DNA from: Woeseiaceae bacterium
GTDB taxonomy: Bacteria > Pseudomonadota > Gammaproteobacteria > Steroidobacterales > Woeseiaceae
Assembly (NCBI GenBank): GCA_028289545.1
Contig: JANQPG010000008.1
Span: 121,692-185,691, forward strand
Direction of reading: 5' to 3'
DNA: 64,000 nt
Positions 7,391-16,914 of this stretch are shown in pieces. Every line of letters begins with the position of its first letter. Positions within the stretch are counted from its first letter, which is position 1. The position numbers and the translations under genes were made by a program. The notes beneath the pieces were generated by a model that worked only from the letters and a program-made list of their open reading frames with translations, had not been told where the DNA came from and searched no databases.

Positions 7391-9772
7391 TTACTCCCGC
7401 GTCTTGAGCACAGCAATGAGGTCGAGGCGATCGACCCGGCGTTTCATAGCAATGGCGGACGCCGCGCAGGCCGCTAACAGCACGACGAGCGCAACTCCGT
7501 AGGTTGAAGGGCGAATCAGCACCGGCAGGCGCATCAACTCGGTCTGAAAGCCGCTCGTATTGACGAACATGGCGGTGAGAGCCAGCCCAAGCAGGCAACC
7601 GATTGGCAATGCAACACAAACCAGCAACATGGTCTCACCCAGCAAAATGTACAGGGCGTCGCCGCGCGAAAATCCCAGCACGCGGAGCGTTGCAAGTTCG
7701 CGTCCTCGTTCCGAAAGGCCGATGCGCTGAGCGTTGTAGGTCACGCCAAATCCCAGCGCAAACGAGAATGCGCTGAAGAAACCGACAAAAATCATCAGGC
7801 TGCCGGCGACGGTCTCATGGAAGTTCGATACGGCGACAGCCTTGATCCCAACGGTCGAAACGGCAGGAAGATTCTTGAGGGTTGCCAGCAGCTCGTTCTG
7901 GCTCTCATCGTCGACCCAGGTGTTGACGTACTGGGTGACGGGTCGGTCGCCGATGAGCCGGTTCAGGACGTCGATATCCATGTAGGCAAACATTCCGATA
8001 TACGAATCGTGTGTGTCCGCTACCGTAAGCGTCTCGACCGGCCGCCGCCCCTCCAGCACCCGTACCTCAAAATCGTCGCCAATACCGAGGGCCAGTTTTT
8101 CGGCCAATCGGGATGTCAACACGACGCCATCCGCTGGAACGGGCACGGCGCCACGCTCGACGTCGTAGATCTTCGTCAGTTGCGCGTCCCGGGACACGCC
8201 TTGCAACGCGCCGCGATGGCGGCGGTGACCCGACACGAGGTCGGCCGACACAGCCCGCGTCGGCTCCACAGCCAGCACACCTGGCAGCCGCTGGACTTCG
8301 TTTAGAACCACCGATGATTTCGGATCGTTAAAACCCAGTGAAATATGTTCCCGCTGCAGCTCCTCGAAGTGGGTATTGGCAATCGCATCCACGGCGTCGA
8401 CGAAGTACAGCGATAAAATCATCATGGCGATAGCGCCGGCAAACCCGCCTGCCGTAACGACCGCCCGTGCAGGCCATCGCACGATTTGCCGCACTACGAT
8501 GCGAGTGGGTTCGTCGAGCACCGCAAGGCACTTCCGTAACCACGCAGAGCCCTGGCGAAAGGACGCGGGAGCCGGTGGCCGCATCGCGACAACCGGGGGC
8601 AATCCGGCCGCCTGCCGCACGGCGCGTGCCGTGGCCAGCAGACCTACCGCCAGACTAACGACAGCCCCGATGACAAAGGCGGACACTCCGGGGCGGTAGA
8701 TCAGCATTGGAAAATTGAGGGTTTCAGCGTAGTTGCCCGTACTTATCCTACCGAGCACGGCGCCGAGCAGCCAACCCAGAACGACGCCGAGTACCGTGAT
8801 CGCCATGACGAACTTGGTGTAGTGCCAGCCGACCTCCCGGTTGCTGTACCCGAACGCTTTCATCAGGCCGATCTCGCTTCGCTCCGTGATGATCAATCGG
8901 GTGAGTACGGTATTGGTGAGGAACGCCGCCACCAGCAGGAAGATTGTCGGCAGGATTCGCGCCGACGCCTGGTTTTGCTTCAACTCGTTTTCTACGAACC
9001 AGGCCGAGAGGTGGTCACTACGGTCAACGGCCCCGGTAGTGCCGTAGGGCGCCAGCAGATTGTCCAGCGCCTGGATCGTTTGTTTTGTGTCGGTCCCCCG
9101 CAGCACCGTCAGCGACAGATCGTTAAAGGCACCGTCGTAGTCGTACGCTGCCTCCAGCGCTTTGCGTCCCATCCACAGAATGCCGTAGCGCTTCTTGTCC
9201 GGTATCAGTGCAAACGGAGCGATGACGTAGATGAACTCCGGCGACATTGCCGTACCGACGATTCTCAGGGTGCGCTTGTTGTCGTTGACGATCGCCTGGA
9301 TGGTATCGCCCAGTACGAGTCCGTGTGCCTCGGCGAACGACTCGTTGATCACCACCTCGTCCGGCCGACCAGGCTCTACCAGCCGCCCGCTTCGCAGTAT
9401 CAGGCGGTTCAGATTCGGCTGCCTCCCCTCGGGGAGGGACACCAGTCGCCCCATCAGCGGCTCCGCGAAACTCTCGACGTCAAGTATTGCCTGCATTGAG
9501 ATACGGAGCTGGGTGCTCTGCACGCCCTCGAGCGACCGGATGCGCTCGTCCAGGTGCAATGGCGCCCGTTTTACTGTTGCGAAAACGTGCGCGAACCGAT
9601 AGCGCTCGTAATAGGCGTCCGAGGTTACCCGCAACGCCTCATGGGTGGATAGCGCCATGACCAGCAAGGCGACCCCTGACGCGATCACCAACGCGATCGA
9701 AACCACCTGGCCTTTTAGCCTCCAGAGGTCTCGCAGCAACTTCTTATCCAGCGCCAGTAACATTGCCGTCAC
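7391..9772 (-). CDS. ABC transporter permease with two FtsX domains
   Basis: 793 aa. One N-terminal membrane helix (about 18-40) precedes a large periplasmic MacB-like domain. A first FtsX bundle follows (about 275-390, with [22 protein letters not shown]), then a second domain with helix near 440 and FtsX bundle about 680-790 ([22 protein letters not shown]). The GTG start at 9772 overlaps the ATPase TGA (GTGA); an ATG three codons later is possible. Double-FtsX permeases of this length usually act in lipid, lipoprotein or antibiotic export. Middle gene of the ATPase-permease-adaptor operon. Confidence 0.92.
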   Translation of the reverse strand: MTAMLLALDKKLLRDLWRLKGQVVSIALVIASGVALLVMALSTHEALRVTSDAYYERYRFAHVFATVKRAPLHLDERIRSLEGVQSTQLRISMQAILDVESFAEPLMGRLVSLPEGRQPNLNRLILRSGRLVEPGRPDEVVINESFAEAHGLVLGDTIQAIVNDNKRTLRIVGTAMSPEFIYVIAPFALIPDKKRYGILWMGRKALEAAYDYDGAFNDLSLTVLRGTDTKQTIQALDNLLAPYGTTGAVDRSDHLSAWFVENELKQNQASARILPTIFLLVAAFLTNTVLTRLIITERSEIGLMKAFGYSNREVGWHYTKFVMAITVLGVVLGWLLGAVLGRISTGNYAETLNFPMLIYRPGVSAFVIGAVVSLAVGLLATARAVRQAAGLPPVVAMRPPAPASFRQGSAWLRKCLAVLDEPTRIVVRQIVRWPARAVVTAGGFAGAIAMMILSLYFVDAVDAIANTHFEELQREHISLGFNDPKSSVVLNEVQRLPGVLAVEPTRAVSADLVSGHRRHRGALQGVSRDAQLTKIYDVERGAVPVPADGVVLTSRLAEKLALGIGDDFEVRVLEGRRPVETLTVADTHDSYIGMFAYMDIDVLNRLIGDRPVTQYVNTWVDDESQNELLATLKNLPAVSTVGIKAVAVSNFHETVAGSLMIFVGFFSAFSFALGFGVTYNAQRIGLSERGRELATLRVLGFSRGDALYILLGETMLLVCVALPIGCLLGLALTAMFVNTSGFQTELMRLPVLIRPSTYGVALVVLLAACAASAIAMKRRVDRLDLIAVLKTRE

Positions 9773-10503
9773 CAGGTCAGCTGCCGCGCGGGCGTGCGCT
9801 CGGCGTTCTGCTCGATACTGACAATTCTGCCGTCCGCGAGGCTAATGACGCGGTCCGCCATGCCGGCTGTCACGGAGTTGTGGGTGATAATGGCGGTCGC
9901 CGTACCCAGTTCGCGATTCACCGTCTCGATCGCCTCCAGAACCACGACGCCGGTTTCGCTGTCGAGCGCCCCCGTCGGTTCGTCGCAGAGCAGAATCGCA
10001 GGCTGTTTGGCGATGGCCCGCGCGATTGCAATTCGTTGTTGCTCACCGCCGGATAATTGCGCCGGGAAATGGTCGACCCGATCGCCAAGGCCGACAATAC
10101 CCAGAGCATCAACCGGATCGAGCGGCTCTTTCGCAATCTCCGTCACCAGGGCAACGTTCTCTCGGGCGGTCAAACTGGCGATGAGATTGTAGAACTGGAA
10201 GACGAAGCCTACGTAGTCCCGTCTGTAGCGCGTTAGCGTCGCCTCGTCGGTCGCCGTGATGTCCTGATCGCGGAAAAACACGCTGCCCGATGTCGGCGTA
10301 TCGAGGCCCCCGAGCAGGTTGAGCAACGTCGATTTGCCGCTTCCGGATGCACCGAGCAGGACAACCATCTCGCCCGGAAAAAGATCGATGTCCACATCGA
10401 TCAGCGCCTTGACCTCGATTTCTCCGGTTCGGTAAATCTTGGTGAGGCCACTCCCGCTAAGGGCTGGCTTGAGTGGACTTGTTGTTTGTGTAGACACAAC
10501 CAT
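9769..10503 (-). CDS. ABC transporter ATPase, LolD/MacB type
   Basis: 244 aa from the ATG at 10503. Walker A is GASGSGKST, the Q-loop is in VFQFYNL, the signature is LSGGEQQR, Walker B is [12 protein letters not shown] and the switch His is in ITHN. PTGALDS next to Walker B and the length are typical of the LolD/MacB family that powers FtsX-type permeases. It is the first gene of the minus-strand exporter operon. A 130-base gap separates it from the divergent RidA gene. No dedicated regulator is adjacent. Confidence 0.95.
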   Translation of the reverse strand: MVVSTQTTSPLKPALSGSGLTKIYRTGEIEVKALIDVDIDLFPGEMVVLLGASGSGKSTLLNLLGGLDTPTSGSVFFRDQDITATDEATLTRYRRDYVGFVFQFYNLIASLTARENVALVTEIAKEPLDPVDALGIVGLGDRVDHFPAQLSGGEQQRIAIARAIAKQPAILLCDEPTGALDSETGVVVLEAIETVNRELGTATAIITHNSVTAGMADRVISLADGRIVSIEQNAERTPARQLTW

Positions 10504-10633
10504 GGGCTTGTAGAAACACCGTTCCATCCCCGCGGGTCGAACGCAATCGGGGCAAATACATACCACTCCATCGGTAGGCAGGCGGCAACCAGACTCGGTA
10601 CGATCCGGCTTCCCTACGTTCGAGGATCCGTAC

Positions 10634-11041
10634 ATGACGCAAGCCATCCATCGTCTGAATCCGCCCACCCTCCCCGATTCGACCGCCCTCGGTTACTCGC
10701 AAATCACAACGGTTGAACCGGGCCGTATGGCCTACATTTCGGGGCAGGTTGCATCGCGGCCGGGTGGAGAGCCTGTGCCGGAAGATCTCGCCGCACAGGC
10801 GAGGATTGTTGCGGAAAACGCCAGAGCGGCGCTCGACGCCGTCGGCGCGACACCTGAAGATATTGTGATTGCGCGTATTTATATGACAGACCTGAACGAT
10901 CAGACGCTGGAACAGGCATTTCCGGCAATACTCGAACTGTTCGCGGGGGCGGAGCCTTGTGTTACGGGGATTGGCGTGGCGGCCCTGGCCGGCCCCGATT
11001 TGAAGATCGAAATGGAGATGACGGTCCGACTGCCCGATTAG
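10634..11041 (+). CDS. RidA/YjgF/Rid-family protein
   Basis: 135 aa. Family landmarks are the [25 protein letters not shown] region, the [26 protein letters not shown] helix-strand unit and a C-terminal EMEMTVRLP strand. Canonical RidA deaminates reactive enamine/imine intermediates and has an Arg near the end of the [18 protein letters not shown] segment. Here that position is unclear (no R-A-x-L-P), so this may be one of the Rid1-7 subgroups without proven deaminase activity. Stand-alone plus-strand gene. Confidence 0.88.
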   Translation: MTQAIHRLNPPTLPDSTALGYSQITTVEPGRMAYISGQVASRPGGEPVPEDLAAQARIVAENARAALDAVGATPEDIVIARIYMTDLNDQTLEQAFPAILELFAGAEPCVTGIGVAALAGPDLKIEMEMTVRLPD

Positions 11042-11173
11042 GGTGCACGACGGTCATGGGGATGTCTCGTTAGCCCGGGCAGCAGCACCGGCCAGGTGCA
11101 CTTTCGATGCTTCTATGGGGGCCAAGAATCGTGCACGATGACCCCTGGGATACCCCTCGCATGAGACCAACCG

Positions 11174-12490
11174 TTGACAACCGCTGAAAACCCGCCGCTG
11201 ACGGCGCCAAGAGGCCCCGGCAAGTACGCCCTGCTCTTCATATTCATTACCGTCACGCTAAACATGATCGGTTTCGGCGTCATCATGCCCGTGATGCCAA
11301 AACTCATCATGGACGTAACCGGTGAGGATCTGGCGAACGCGGCTCAGTGGGGCGGCTATCTGTCGCTCGTCTACGCGCTCATGCAGTTCATCATGATGCC
11401 CATCATCGGCGGACTGTCGGATCGCTTCGGCCGGCGACCGGTGTTGCTGCTATCGATGGCGGCATACTCACTGGACTTCCTGATCATGGCCATTGCACCG
11501 GCCATCGGCATTATTCTGGTCGCCCGGGTGCTCGCGGGCGCGTTTGCAGCCACCTTCTCGACGGCCAACGCCTACATTGCCGATATCTCGCCTCCCGAGA
11601 AACGCGCGGCGAACTTTGGTCTCGTGGGTGCCGCGTTTGGGCTCGGGTTTATCATTGGCCCCGGCATCGGCGGTTTGCTCGGAGACCAGTTCGGGCCGCG
11701 GGCCCCGTTCTATTTTGTCGCCGCGCTGGGCGCCGTGAATCTCGTTTTTGGTTTTTTTGCCCTACCCGAAACGCTCGCTAAAGAGAACCGTCGCCCCTTC
11801 GAATGGAAGCGCGCCAACGCCTTCGGCAGCTTCAAGCAGTTTGCCAAATACCCGATCATGCTGCCGATTGCCGGCGTGCTGTTCCTGTCACAGCTGGCAC
11901 GCTGGACCTACCCGTCCGTGTGGTCCTATTTCGCCGAAGAGAAGTTCGCCTGGACCCCGGGTCTGATCGGCGCCTCGCTGATGTTTGTCGGCTTCATGTC
12001 GGCGGTCGTTCAGGGCGGACTCAGCCGGATCATCATTCCGCGCCTGGGTGAGCGGGCGACGGCCATCCTCGCAGTCTGCCTGACGGCCGTGGCTTACGTC
12101 GGGTTTGCCTCGGCCAATGCCGGGTGGATGATCTACGCCATTATTGCGGTATCGGCACTCGGCGACCTGGGTCAACCCGCGCTGCAGGGCATCATGTCGC
12201 GCACCATGCCGGCCGATGCTCAGGGTGAGCTGCAAGGCGCCATCGGCGCCGTCACGAGTGTGTCGATGATCCTCGGGCCTCCGCTCATGACGCAGATCTT
12301 CGCGGCGTTCTCGTCGCCGGGCGAGCCGTTTTTGATTGGCGACATGACGTTGCTGCCCGAGGGTGCGCCTTTCTACTTCCCTGGCGCGCCGTTTGCATTT
12401 TCGGCCGTGCTGGAGGTCTTTGCCCTGATTATGCTGTTTGTTGCGTTCCGACGAATCGTGCGGCCGCGTGAGAGCGCACCCGGCGCATAA
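11174..12490 (+). CDS. MFS transporter, TCR/Tet-like drug exporter family
   Basis: 438 aa with about 12 membrane helices. Motif A is GGLSDRFGRRPVL between helices 2 and 3, and GIGGLLGDQFGPRAPFY follows helix 5, as in TetA-type proteins. The start must be the TTG at 11174: an in-frame TGA lies at 11162 and no ATG or GTG precedes helix 1. An ATG at 11161 in another frame makes only an eight-codon peptide that overlaps the start and could couple translation. No tetR-type regulator is adjacent. The substrate is unknown, and tetracycline resistance should not be assumed. Confidence 0.88.
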   Translation: MTTAENPPLTAPRGPGKYALLFIFITVTLNMIGFGVIMPVMPKLIMDVTGEDLANAAQWGGYLSLVYALMQFIMMPIIGGLSDRFGRRPVLLLSMAAYSLDFLIMAIAPAIGIILVARVLAGAFAATFSTANAYIADISPPEKRAANFGLVGAAFGLGFIIGPGIGGLLGDQFGPRAPFYFVAALGAVNLVFGFFALPETLAKENRRPFEWKRANAFGSFKQFAKYPIMLPIAGVLFLSQLARWTYPSVWSYFAEEKFAWTPGLIGASLMFVGFMSAVVQGGLSRIIIPRLGERATAILAVCLTAVAYVGFASANAGWMIYAIIAVSALGDLGQPALQGIMSRTMPADAQGELQGAIGAVTSVSMILGPPLMTQIFAAFSSPGEPFLIGDMTLLPEGAPFYFPGAPFAFSAVLEVFALIMLFVAFRRIVRPRESAPGA

Positions 12491-12507
12491 CGGCCAAAAG
12501 CTGTTCG

Positions 12508-13104
12508 CTAGTCCCGGCCACCCGCCGCAAACTCGATGGCCTGCTCGAGCCGATCATCACCCCAGAACAGTTCGTCACCGACGAGCATCGACGGCGCCCC
12601 GAAGATTCCGGCCGACTCGGCCTCTTCGGTCTGCTCGCGCAGCCGAAGCTTCGCCGCACCCGACGTGGCCTGCGCAATCACTTGGTCAACGTCGGCGCGT
12701 GGGACGGGCAGGCATTGCGCCACGACAGCCGGGTCCCCGATATCCTCGTCGTGCTCGAAGTTGGCGCGATACACGGCCTTGACGAACGCCGGGCACCAGT
12801 CCTGGTCGGCATGCTCGCAGGCAATACGCGAGGCGAGCAGCCCGTTTCTCGGAAACTGGCTCGGTTTGCGAAACGCAAGGCCGTAGCGGGCACAGATTCG
12901 CTCGAGATCCCGCCACATGTATCGGCCTTTTGCCGAATACAGGTTGAACGGCGAATCCTCCCAACCGTGCTTGCGGAAAATCGGGCCCAGCAGAAAGGGC
13001 CGCCACTGTATCGAGACACCGTGGCTAGCAGCCAGGGATCCGATGCGCATCGCTGAAGGATAGGAATAGGTGCTCGCAAATTCGAACCAGAAGGACACTG
13101 TCAT
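12508..13104 (-). CDS. DsbA-like 2-hydroxychromene-2-carboxylate isomerase family protein
   Basis: 198 aa from the ATG at 13104 (MTVSFWFEFASTYSY); an upstream ATG adds ten residues without family similarity. The FxFASxYSY N-terminus with a catalytic-type serine, the WRPFLLGPIF strand and AGIFGAPSMLVGDELFWGDDRL at the C-terminus are hallmarks of GST-kappa/HCCA isomerases, which use glutathione. It lacks a CxxC, so it is not a disulfide oxidase. The physiological substrate is unknown; no aromatic degradation genes are nearby. It is convergent with the MFS gene, 17 bases apart. Confidence 0.88.
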   Translation of the reverse strand: MTVSFWFEFASTYSYPSAMRIGSLAASHGVSIQWRPFLLGPIFRKHGWEDSPFNLYSAKGRYMWRDLERICARYGLAFRKPSQFPRNGLLASRIACEHADQDWCPAFVKAVYRANFEHDEDIGDPAVVAQCLPVPRADVDQVIAQATSGAAKLRLREQTEEAESAGIFGAPSMLVGDELFWGDDRLEQAIEFAAGGRD

Positions 13105-13375
13105 CGTTGCGGCGAATCTCCGTGTGTCGGGCAAACTGTCGAAGGCGTAACGCCGGGATTATCTCACGAAAGACGCGTCTGCGTCCGACGCCTGAACGGC
13201 GCCGCACTTCTATGCGCCGCTGCATGCGGGTATGCTTAAGCCGTGTGAACGAGCGACGGCACGTTGTGCATACAATGGTATTGCAACGATCAGGTAATAT
13301 GACGACCGGCAGGCGCCACGACGACCGGACATCGCTCGTCTCCCCAAGACCCGTCCCAGATAGACAGGTACGTCT

Positions 13376-14356
13376 TTGAGCGGCCTCCTCGCTCTGCTTG
13401 ACGACGTAGCGGCCATTGCCAAGGTGGCTGCGGCGTCTGTCGACGACGTCATTGGCCAGGCTGCGAAAGCCGGTGCCAAGGCTGCCGGCGCCGTGATCGA
13501 CGACGCCGCTGTCACGCCCAAGTACCTGCACGGTTTCGAGGCCAGTCGCGAGCTGCCGATCGTCTGGCGTATTGCGAAGGGTTCGATTCGAAACAAGCTC
13601 CTGATCCTGCTACCGGCCGGGATGCTGCTGTCAATTTTTGCCCCGTGGGCAATCAACCCGCTGCTGATGCTTGGCGGGGCCTATTTATGCTTCGAGGGCG
13701 CCGAGAAGGTCTTTCACACGCTGTTTCCGCACGGTGACAAACATGTCGAGGCGGATCTCGATGTCGGTAGCCCCGTGCATCTCGAAGAAAAACGTGTGGC
13801 CGGCGCTATCAAGACGGACTTCATCCTCTCAGCCGAAATCATGACGATTGCGCTTGCCGCGATCCCCGGCGACAACCTCTGGCTGCAGGCGGCAACGCTT
13901 GCCGTCGTCGCCATTGGAATCACTGTGGCGGTGTACGGCGGAGTCGCTCTGATCGTAAAAGCCGATGATATGGGCCTGTTGATGGCGCAGAGCGGACGCC
14001 TGAGTGTCACCCGCTCCGCCGGCCGGGGTATTGTGCGCGGTATGCCGCGATTTCTTGTCATCCTTTCGACGGTGGGAACAGCCGCCATGCTCTGGGTCGG
14101 CGGCTCCATTGTGATTCACGGCATGGAGGGTCTCGGACTGACCTGGTTCGGGCAGTGGATCCACGACTGGGCCGCTGCCGCGGGTCACGCCGTCAGCGCA
14201 GCCGAGGGCACGGTACAGTGGATTGTCAAAGCGACACTCGACGGGATTTTTGGCCTGGGTCTTGGCCTGCTGCTGATCCCGTTCGTCACGCGCATTCTTG
14301 CGCCTCTTATGAACACGATCAGGAAGCAGCCGGATGAAGCGGCTGAGTCCCGGTAG
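13376..14356 (+). CDS. DUF808 (YedI-like) inner-membrane protein
   Basis: 326 aa. The start is the TTG at 13376, because an in-frame TAG sits at 13361 and the family N-terminus (SGLLALLDDVAAIAKVAAASVDDVIGQAAKAG in short segments) begins right after it. The GAYLCFEGAEKV segment, the charged loop EEKRVAGAIKTDFILSAEI and several membrane helices (about 63-93, 148-190, 222-245, 295-312) match DUF808 proteins of E. coli YedI type. Function unknown. It leads a plus-strand operon with the lipase-like gene 21 bases downstream. Confidence 0.9.
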   Translation: MSGLLALLDDVAAIAKVAAASVDDVIGQAAKAGAKAAGAVIDDAAVTPKYLHGFEASRELPIVWRIAKGSIRNKLLILLPAGMLLSIFAPWAINPLLMLGGAYLCFEGAEKVFHTLFPHGDKHVEADLDVGSPVHLEEKRVAGAIKTDFILSAEIMTIALAAIPGDNLWLQAATLAVVAIGITVAVYGGVALIVKADDMGLLMAQSGRLSVTRSAGRGIVRGMPRFLVILSTVGTAAMLWVGGSIVIHGMEGLGLTWFGQWIHDWAAAAGHAVSAAEGTVQWIVKATLDGIFGLGLGLLLIPFVTRILAPLMNTIRKQPDEAAESR

Positions 14357-14377
14357 CCTGGTGCACGCGGCTTTGTG

Positions 14378-15121
14378 ATGAAGAAGCTGTTGTGGTTACT
14401 GCTGGGTCTCGGCCTCGCCGTCGGCGCCTACTATTCGTTCAAGCTGCTGCCGCTTGTGACGACCGATAACACCGGCAACGAAAAAGTGGTGCTCCTGCAC
14501 GGGCTTGGCCGCAGCGAAATGGCCATGCTGCAGCTGGAAAGTGCGCTGACGGCAGCCGGGTTCGACGTTCACAGCGTGGGTTATCCGTCGATGGACGAGG
14601 CGCCGGCTACGCTGCTCAAAACCGTGGCCGACAAGATCGAGACCTGCTGCACCGACAGCAAGCAGACTGTCCATTTTGTCGGGCACTCGCTCGGCGGCCT
14701 GTTGATTCGTGCCTACCTTGCCGATCACGAGCAACAGAACATGGGCCGTGTGGTTTTGCTCGGTTCGCCGAACAAAGGCAGCGAGCTGGCTGACGTCGAA
14801 GACACGGAAACACTCCCGACGCGGCTGCTCGAAATGGCGGGTCCGACTGCAAAAGCCCTGCGCACCGGCCCGAGCGGTTTCCCGGCTTCCCTGCCGCCGC
14901 CGCACTACCCCGTCGGCATCATTGCGGGCACCCGCGACAATCGCCTGGCCAACGAATGGTTGCCGATCCCGAACGATGGACTGGTCAGCGTCGACAGCGC
15001 GCGTCTCAACGGCATGGACGACTTCGTGAGTTTCGATGTCACCCACTGGGATCTGCGCAGCGACCCGCGGGTCGCCGAACAGGTAGTGGCTTTCCTCGAG
15101 GATGGGCGTTTTGAACACTAA
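14378..15121 (+). CDS. Lipase-like alpha/beta hydrolase, membrane-anchored or exported
   Basis: 247 aa from the ATG at 14378 (a GTG one codon earlier is possible). An N-terminal hydrophobic helix (about 3-24) can serve as signal or anchor. The oxyanion segment VVLLHGLGRSEMAM, the nucleophile elbow G-H-S104-L-G-G and the strand VVLLGSPNKGSE resemble the PGAP1/LipA-type triacylglycerol lipase group. A late DVTHWDLRSDP supplies the likely catalytic His. It lies between the DUF808 and acetyltransferase genes; substrate unknown. Confidence 0.85.
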   Translation: MKKLLWLLLGLGLAVGAYYSFKLLPLVTTDNTGNEKVVLLHGLGRSEMAMLQLESALTAAGFDVHSVGYPSMDEAPATLLKTVADKIETCCTDSKQTVHFVGHSLGGLLIRAYLADHEQQNMGRVVLLGSPNKGSELADVEDTETLPTRLLEMAGPTAKALRTGPSGFPASLPPPHYPVGIIAGTRDNRLANEWLPIPNDGLVSVDSARLNGMDDFVSFDVTHWDLRSDPRVAEQVVAFLEDGRFEH

Positions 15122-15169
15122 CTGTCGAATCCGAGCACTGCGCCGCCGGAGCGACAGCGGTACCGGTCG

Positions 15170-15604
15170 ATGGAGATAGTGTTCGAACCGGCAACCCCCG
15201 CAACGTTACAGGACATCAAGACCCTGTTGGAGCGCGCTAAGCTGCCCGTCGACGATCTCGAGAGCGCTGAGGTCAGTCTTCTCGTGGCCACGATAGACGG
15301 GGACTTCGCCGGCGCTATCGGTATCGAAACCTACGGATCGACAGCGCTGCTGCGCTCTCTGGTCGTTCGCCCCGGGCGGCAAAACGGAGGATTGGGCAGG
15401 CAGCTGGTCGAACACCTCGAAAACCGGGCCAAGGCAGCGGGCACGACCGACATGTTTCTTTTGACCGAGACCGCAGCGGGCTATTTCCGAGCGCTTGGCT
15501 ACGCGCTCATGGCTCGCGACCAGGTTCCGGAGGCGATCCGCGCGACCCGTCAATTCTCGTCGCTGTGTCCGGACACCGCCGATCTGCTGCACAAAACGCT
15601 ATAG
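15170..15604 (+). CDS. GNAT acetyltransferase, ArsN2-like
   Basis: 144 aa. The pattern LPVDDLE, GIETYGSTALLRSLVV, GLGRQLVEHLE (acetyl-CoA loop), FLLTETAAGYFRALGY, RDQVPEAIRATRQFSSLCPDTADLLHKTL matches the ArsN2 group often linked to arsenic resistance. There is no arsenic operon (arsC, arsB, arsM) in the window and the neighbours are a lipase and DUF808, so the natural substrate here is open. The gene lies 48 bases after the lipase stop on the same strand. Confidence 0.82.
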   Translation: MEIVFEPATPATLQDIKTLLERAKLPVDDLESAEVSLLVATIDGDFAGAIGIETYGSTALLRSLVVRPGRQNGGLGRQLVEHLENRAKAAGTTDMFLLTETAAGYFRALGYALMARDQVPEAIRATRQFSSLCPDTADLLHKTL

Positions 15605-15614
15605 CACGTCGCGA

Positions 15615-15629
15615 GTCCGGTTACCGGAC
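15615..15629. terminator. Short hairpin between convergent genes
   Basis: GTCCGG-TTA-CCGGAC sits in the 27-base gap between the ArsN2-like gene and the convergent hydrolase-regulator gene. It could terminate either strand, but lacks a T-run. Confidence 0.3.
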
Positions 15630-15631
15630 GC

Positions 15632-16801
15632 TTACAGACGTCTGAAAGGTCCACCGCGCAGTCGATAACCGTGACCGGCAACGGTCTCGACGGTATGAGC
15701 GTGTGCACCCATCTTTTTCCTGAGCGCCGTCATCAATACGTCGACTTTGTTGGACCCCGCAATCGGTGTTTTCCAGACATGCTCGAGTAGCTCGTCGCGG
15801 GTCACGACCGTGCCACCGTGTTGAACCAGGTAGTGCATCACCCCGTATTCGAGGGCCGTCAATCCGATGACACCGCCGTCGATCACGAGGGTACGGTTGG
15901 CCGTATCGAGATGAACACCGGCGTCTTCAGCTGCCGATTGACCTTGTGACGATGAGCCGCCGGACAGAAACGCAATGGCCGATCTCAACACAGCGTCTTT
16001 GTCCCCGAACCACGGCGGATGAGCGCGCCCCTCAAACGTCACGAGCTCCGCGCCCGGCAGGGACACGGCGAGGCGCCGACCCGCCTCACACGGTATGGCA
16101 CGATCGCCGCTGCGGTGCAGGATGAGCACCTCGTTACTCACGTTCGAAATCGTATCGGTGGCGTCCATTTCGTAAGTCAGCTCGAGCAGGTCCGCTGCCG
16201 TCTGCGGCGAAGTCGAGACGCGCTGCTGCCGGCTCAGCGCGTCCACGTCCTGCCTGGACGCGCCGGGCAAAAAGATATCGGCTAGCGCGCGCGAGCCGGC
16301 GCCCCAGTGAGCCCGTACGAGCGCCACAACCGCGGCACGCACTTCCGGGGTTGCGATGTCCCTACCGGAGAGGTATCCGCCATAGACGCAGATCTTGCCG
16401 ACCTTTGAAGGATTCTCCGCCGCATAGGTCATCGAAACGGGGCAACCGCAGGAAAACGCAAGCAACGACACCCGGGATTCGCGTGCGGCAGTGTCGATTA
16501 CCGTTGCGAGCAAGTCGATTTCGGATTCGAGACTTCTCGGCGCCACGTTGCGATCGCTGAGTCCCACCCCCGGCCGATCATAGCGAATCACGCGAAAGTG
16601 CTTCCCCAGTTCCTGCAGGAAGTCTCGGAAGGCGGGCTGATCCCAATCCTTGTCGACGTGGCTGATCCACCAGGCTGGCAACACCAGCTCCGGCCCATCG
16701 CCGTGCACGGTGTACGCCACGCGATTGCCCTCCGCGTCCGTAAGGTAGCGCACAACCGGTCGGGCAACGCTAGTGTCTGAATCCATCGCGTCTGCGTCCA
16801 T
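15632..16801 (-). CDS. Alpha/beta-hydrolase domain fused to OmpR/PhoB-type winged-helix DNA-binding domain
   Basis: 389 aa in two parts. Residues about 20-280 form an alpha/beta hydrolase: IRYDRPGVGLSD strand/turn, nucleophile elbow A-F-S117-C-G, acid candidate D233 in HRSGDRAIP and H261 in FEGRAHPPW, so the triad looks complete. After a Ser/Gln-rich linker (280-293), residues about 297-385 form a Trans_Reg_C winged helix (LTALEYGVMHYLVQHGG, VTRDELLEHVWKT, recognition helix SNKVDVLMTALRKKMG, VETVAGHGYRL). There is no receiver domain. I infer a one-component regulator that binds, and may cleave, a small molecule. It is divergent from a hydrolase-methyltransferase-esterase operon 113 bases away, its likely target. 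Confidence 0.9.
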   Translation of the reverse strand: MDADAMDSDTSVARPVVRYLTDAEGNRVAYTVHGDGPELVLPAWWISHVDKDWDQPAFRDFLQELGKHFRVIRYDRPGVGLSDRNVAPRSLESEIDLLATVIDTAARESRVSLLAFSCGCPVSMTYAAENPSKVGKICVYGGYLSGRDIATPEVRAAVVALVRAHWGAGSRALADIFLPGASRQDVDALSRQQRVSTSPQTAADLLELTYEMDATDTISNVSNEVLILHRSGDRAIPCEAGRRLAVSLPGAELVTFEGRAHPPWFGDKDAVLRSAIAFLSGGSSSQGQSAAEDAGVHLDTANRTLVIDGGVIGLTALEYGVMHYLVQHGGTVVTRDELLEHVWKTPIAGSNKVDVLMTALRKKMGAHAHTVETVAGHGYRLRGGPFRRL

Positions 16802-16820
16802 CGGCGCGGAACCTCACACA

Positions 16821-16850
16821 ATTCTCATGCATTTCTAACGTCAATCTCAG
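16821..16850. promoter_or_regulatory. Tandem direct repeats in the divergent promoter region, possible operator
   Basis: Three imperfect repeats, ATTCTCA (16821), ATTTCTA (16831) and AATCTCA (16843), are spaced about one helical turn apart. They lie between the hydrolase-wHTH regulator gene and the divergent operon. OmpR-type domains usually bind tandem repeats with 10-12 bp phasing. The match is visual and weak. Confidence 0.3.
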
Positions 16851-16914
16851 GACGACGGCCTCGAATCCCGGCACTGTTCGCTGCCTCTGATTCGCACCAC
16901 CCGGAGTTCTCGAG

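Noticed and set aside
10486..10499. Dyad TTGTGT-AG-ACACAA near the ABC ATPase start
   Set aside because: It lies within codons 2-6 of the ATPase gene and is explained by the coding sequence; no second copy is seen.
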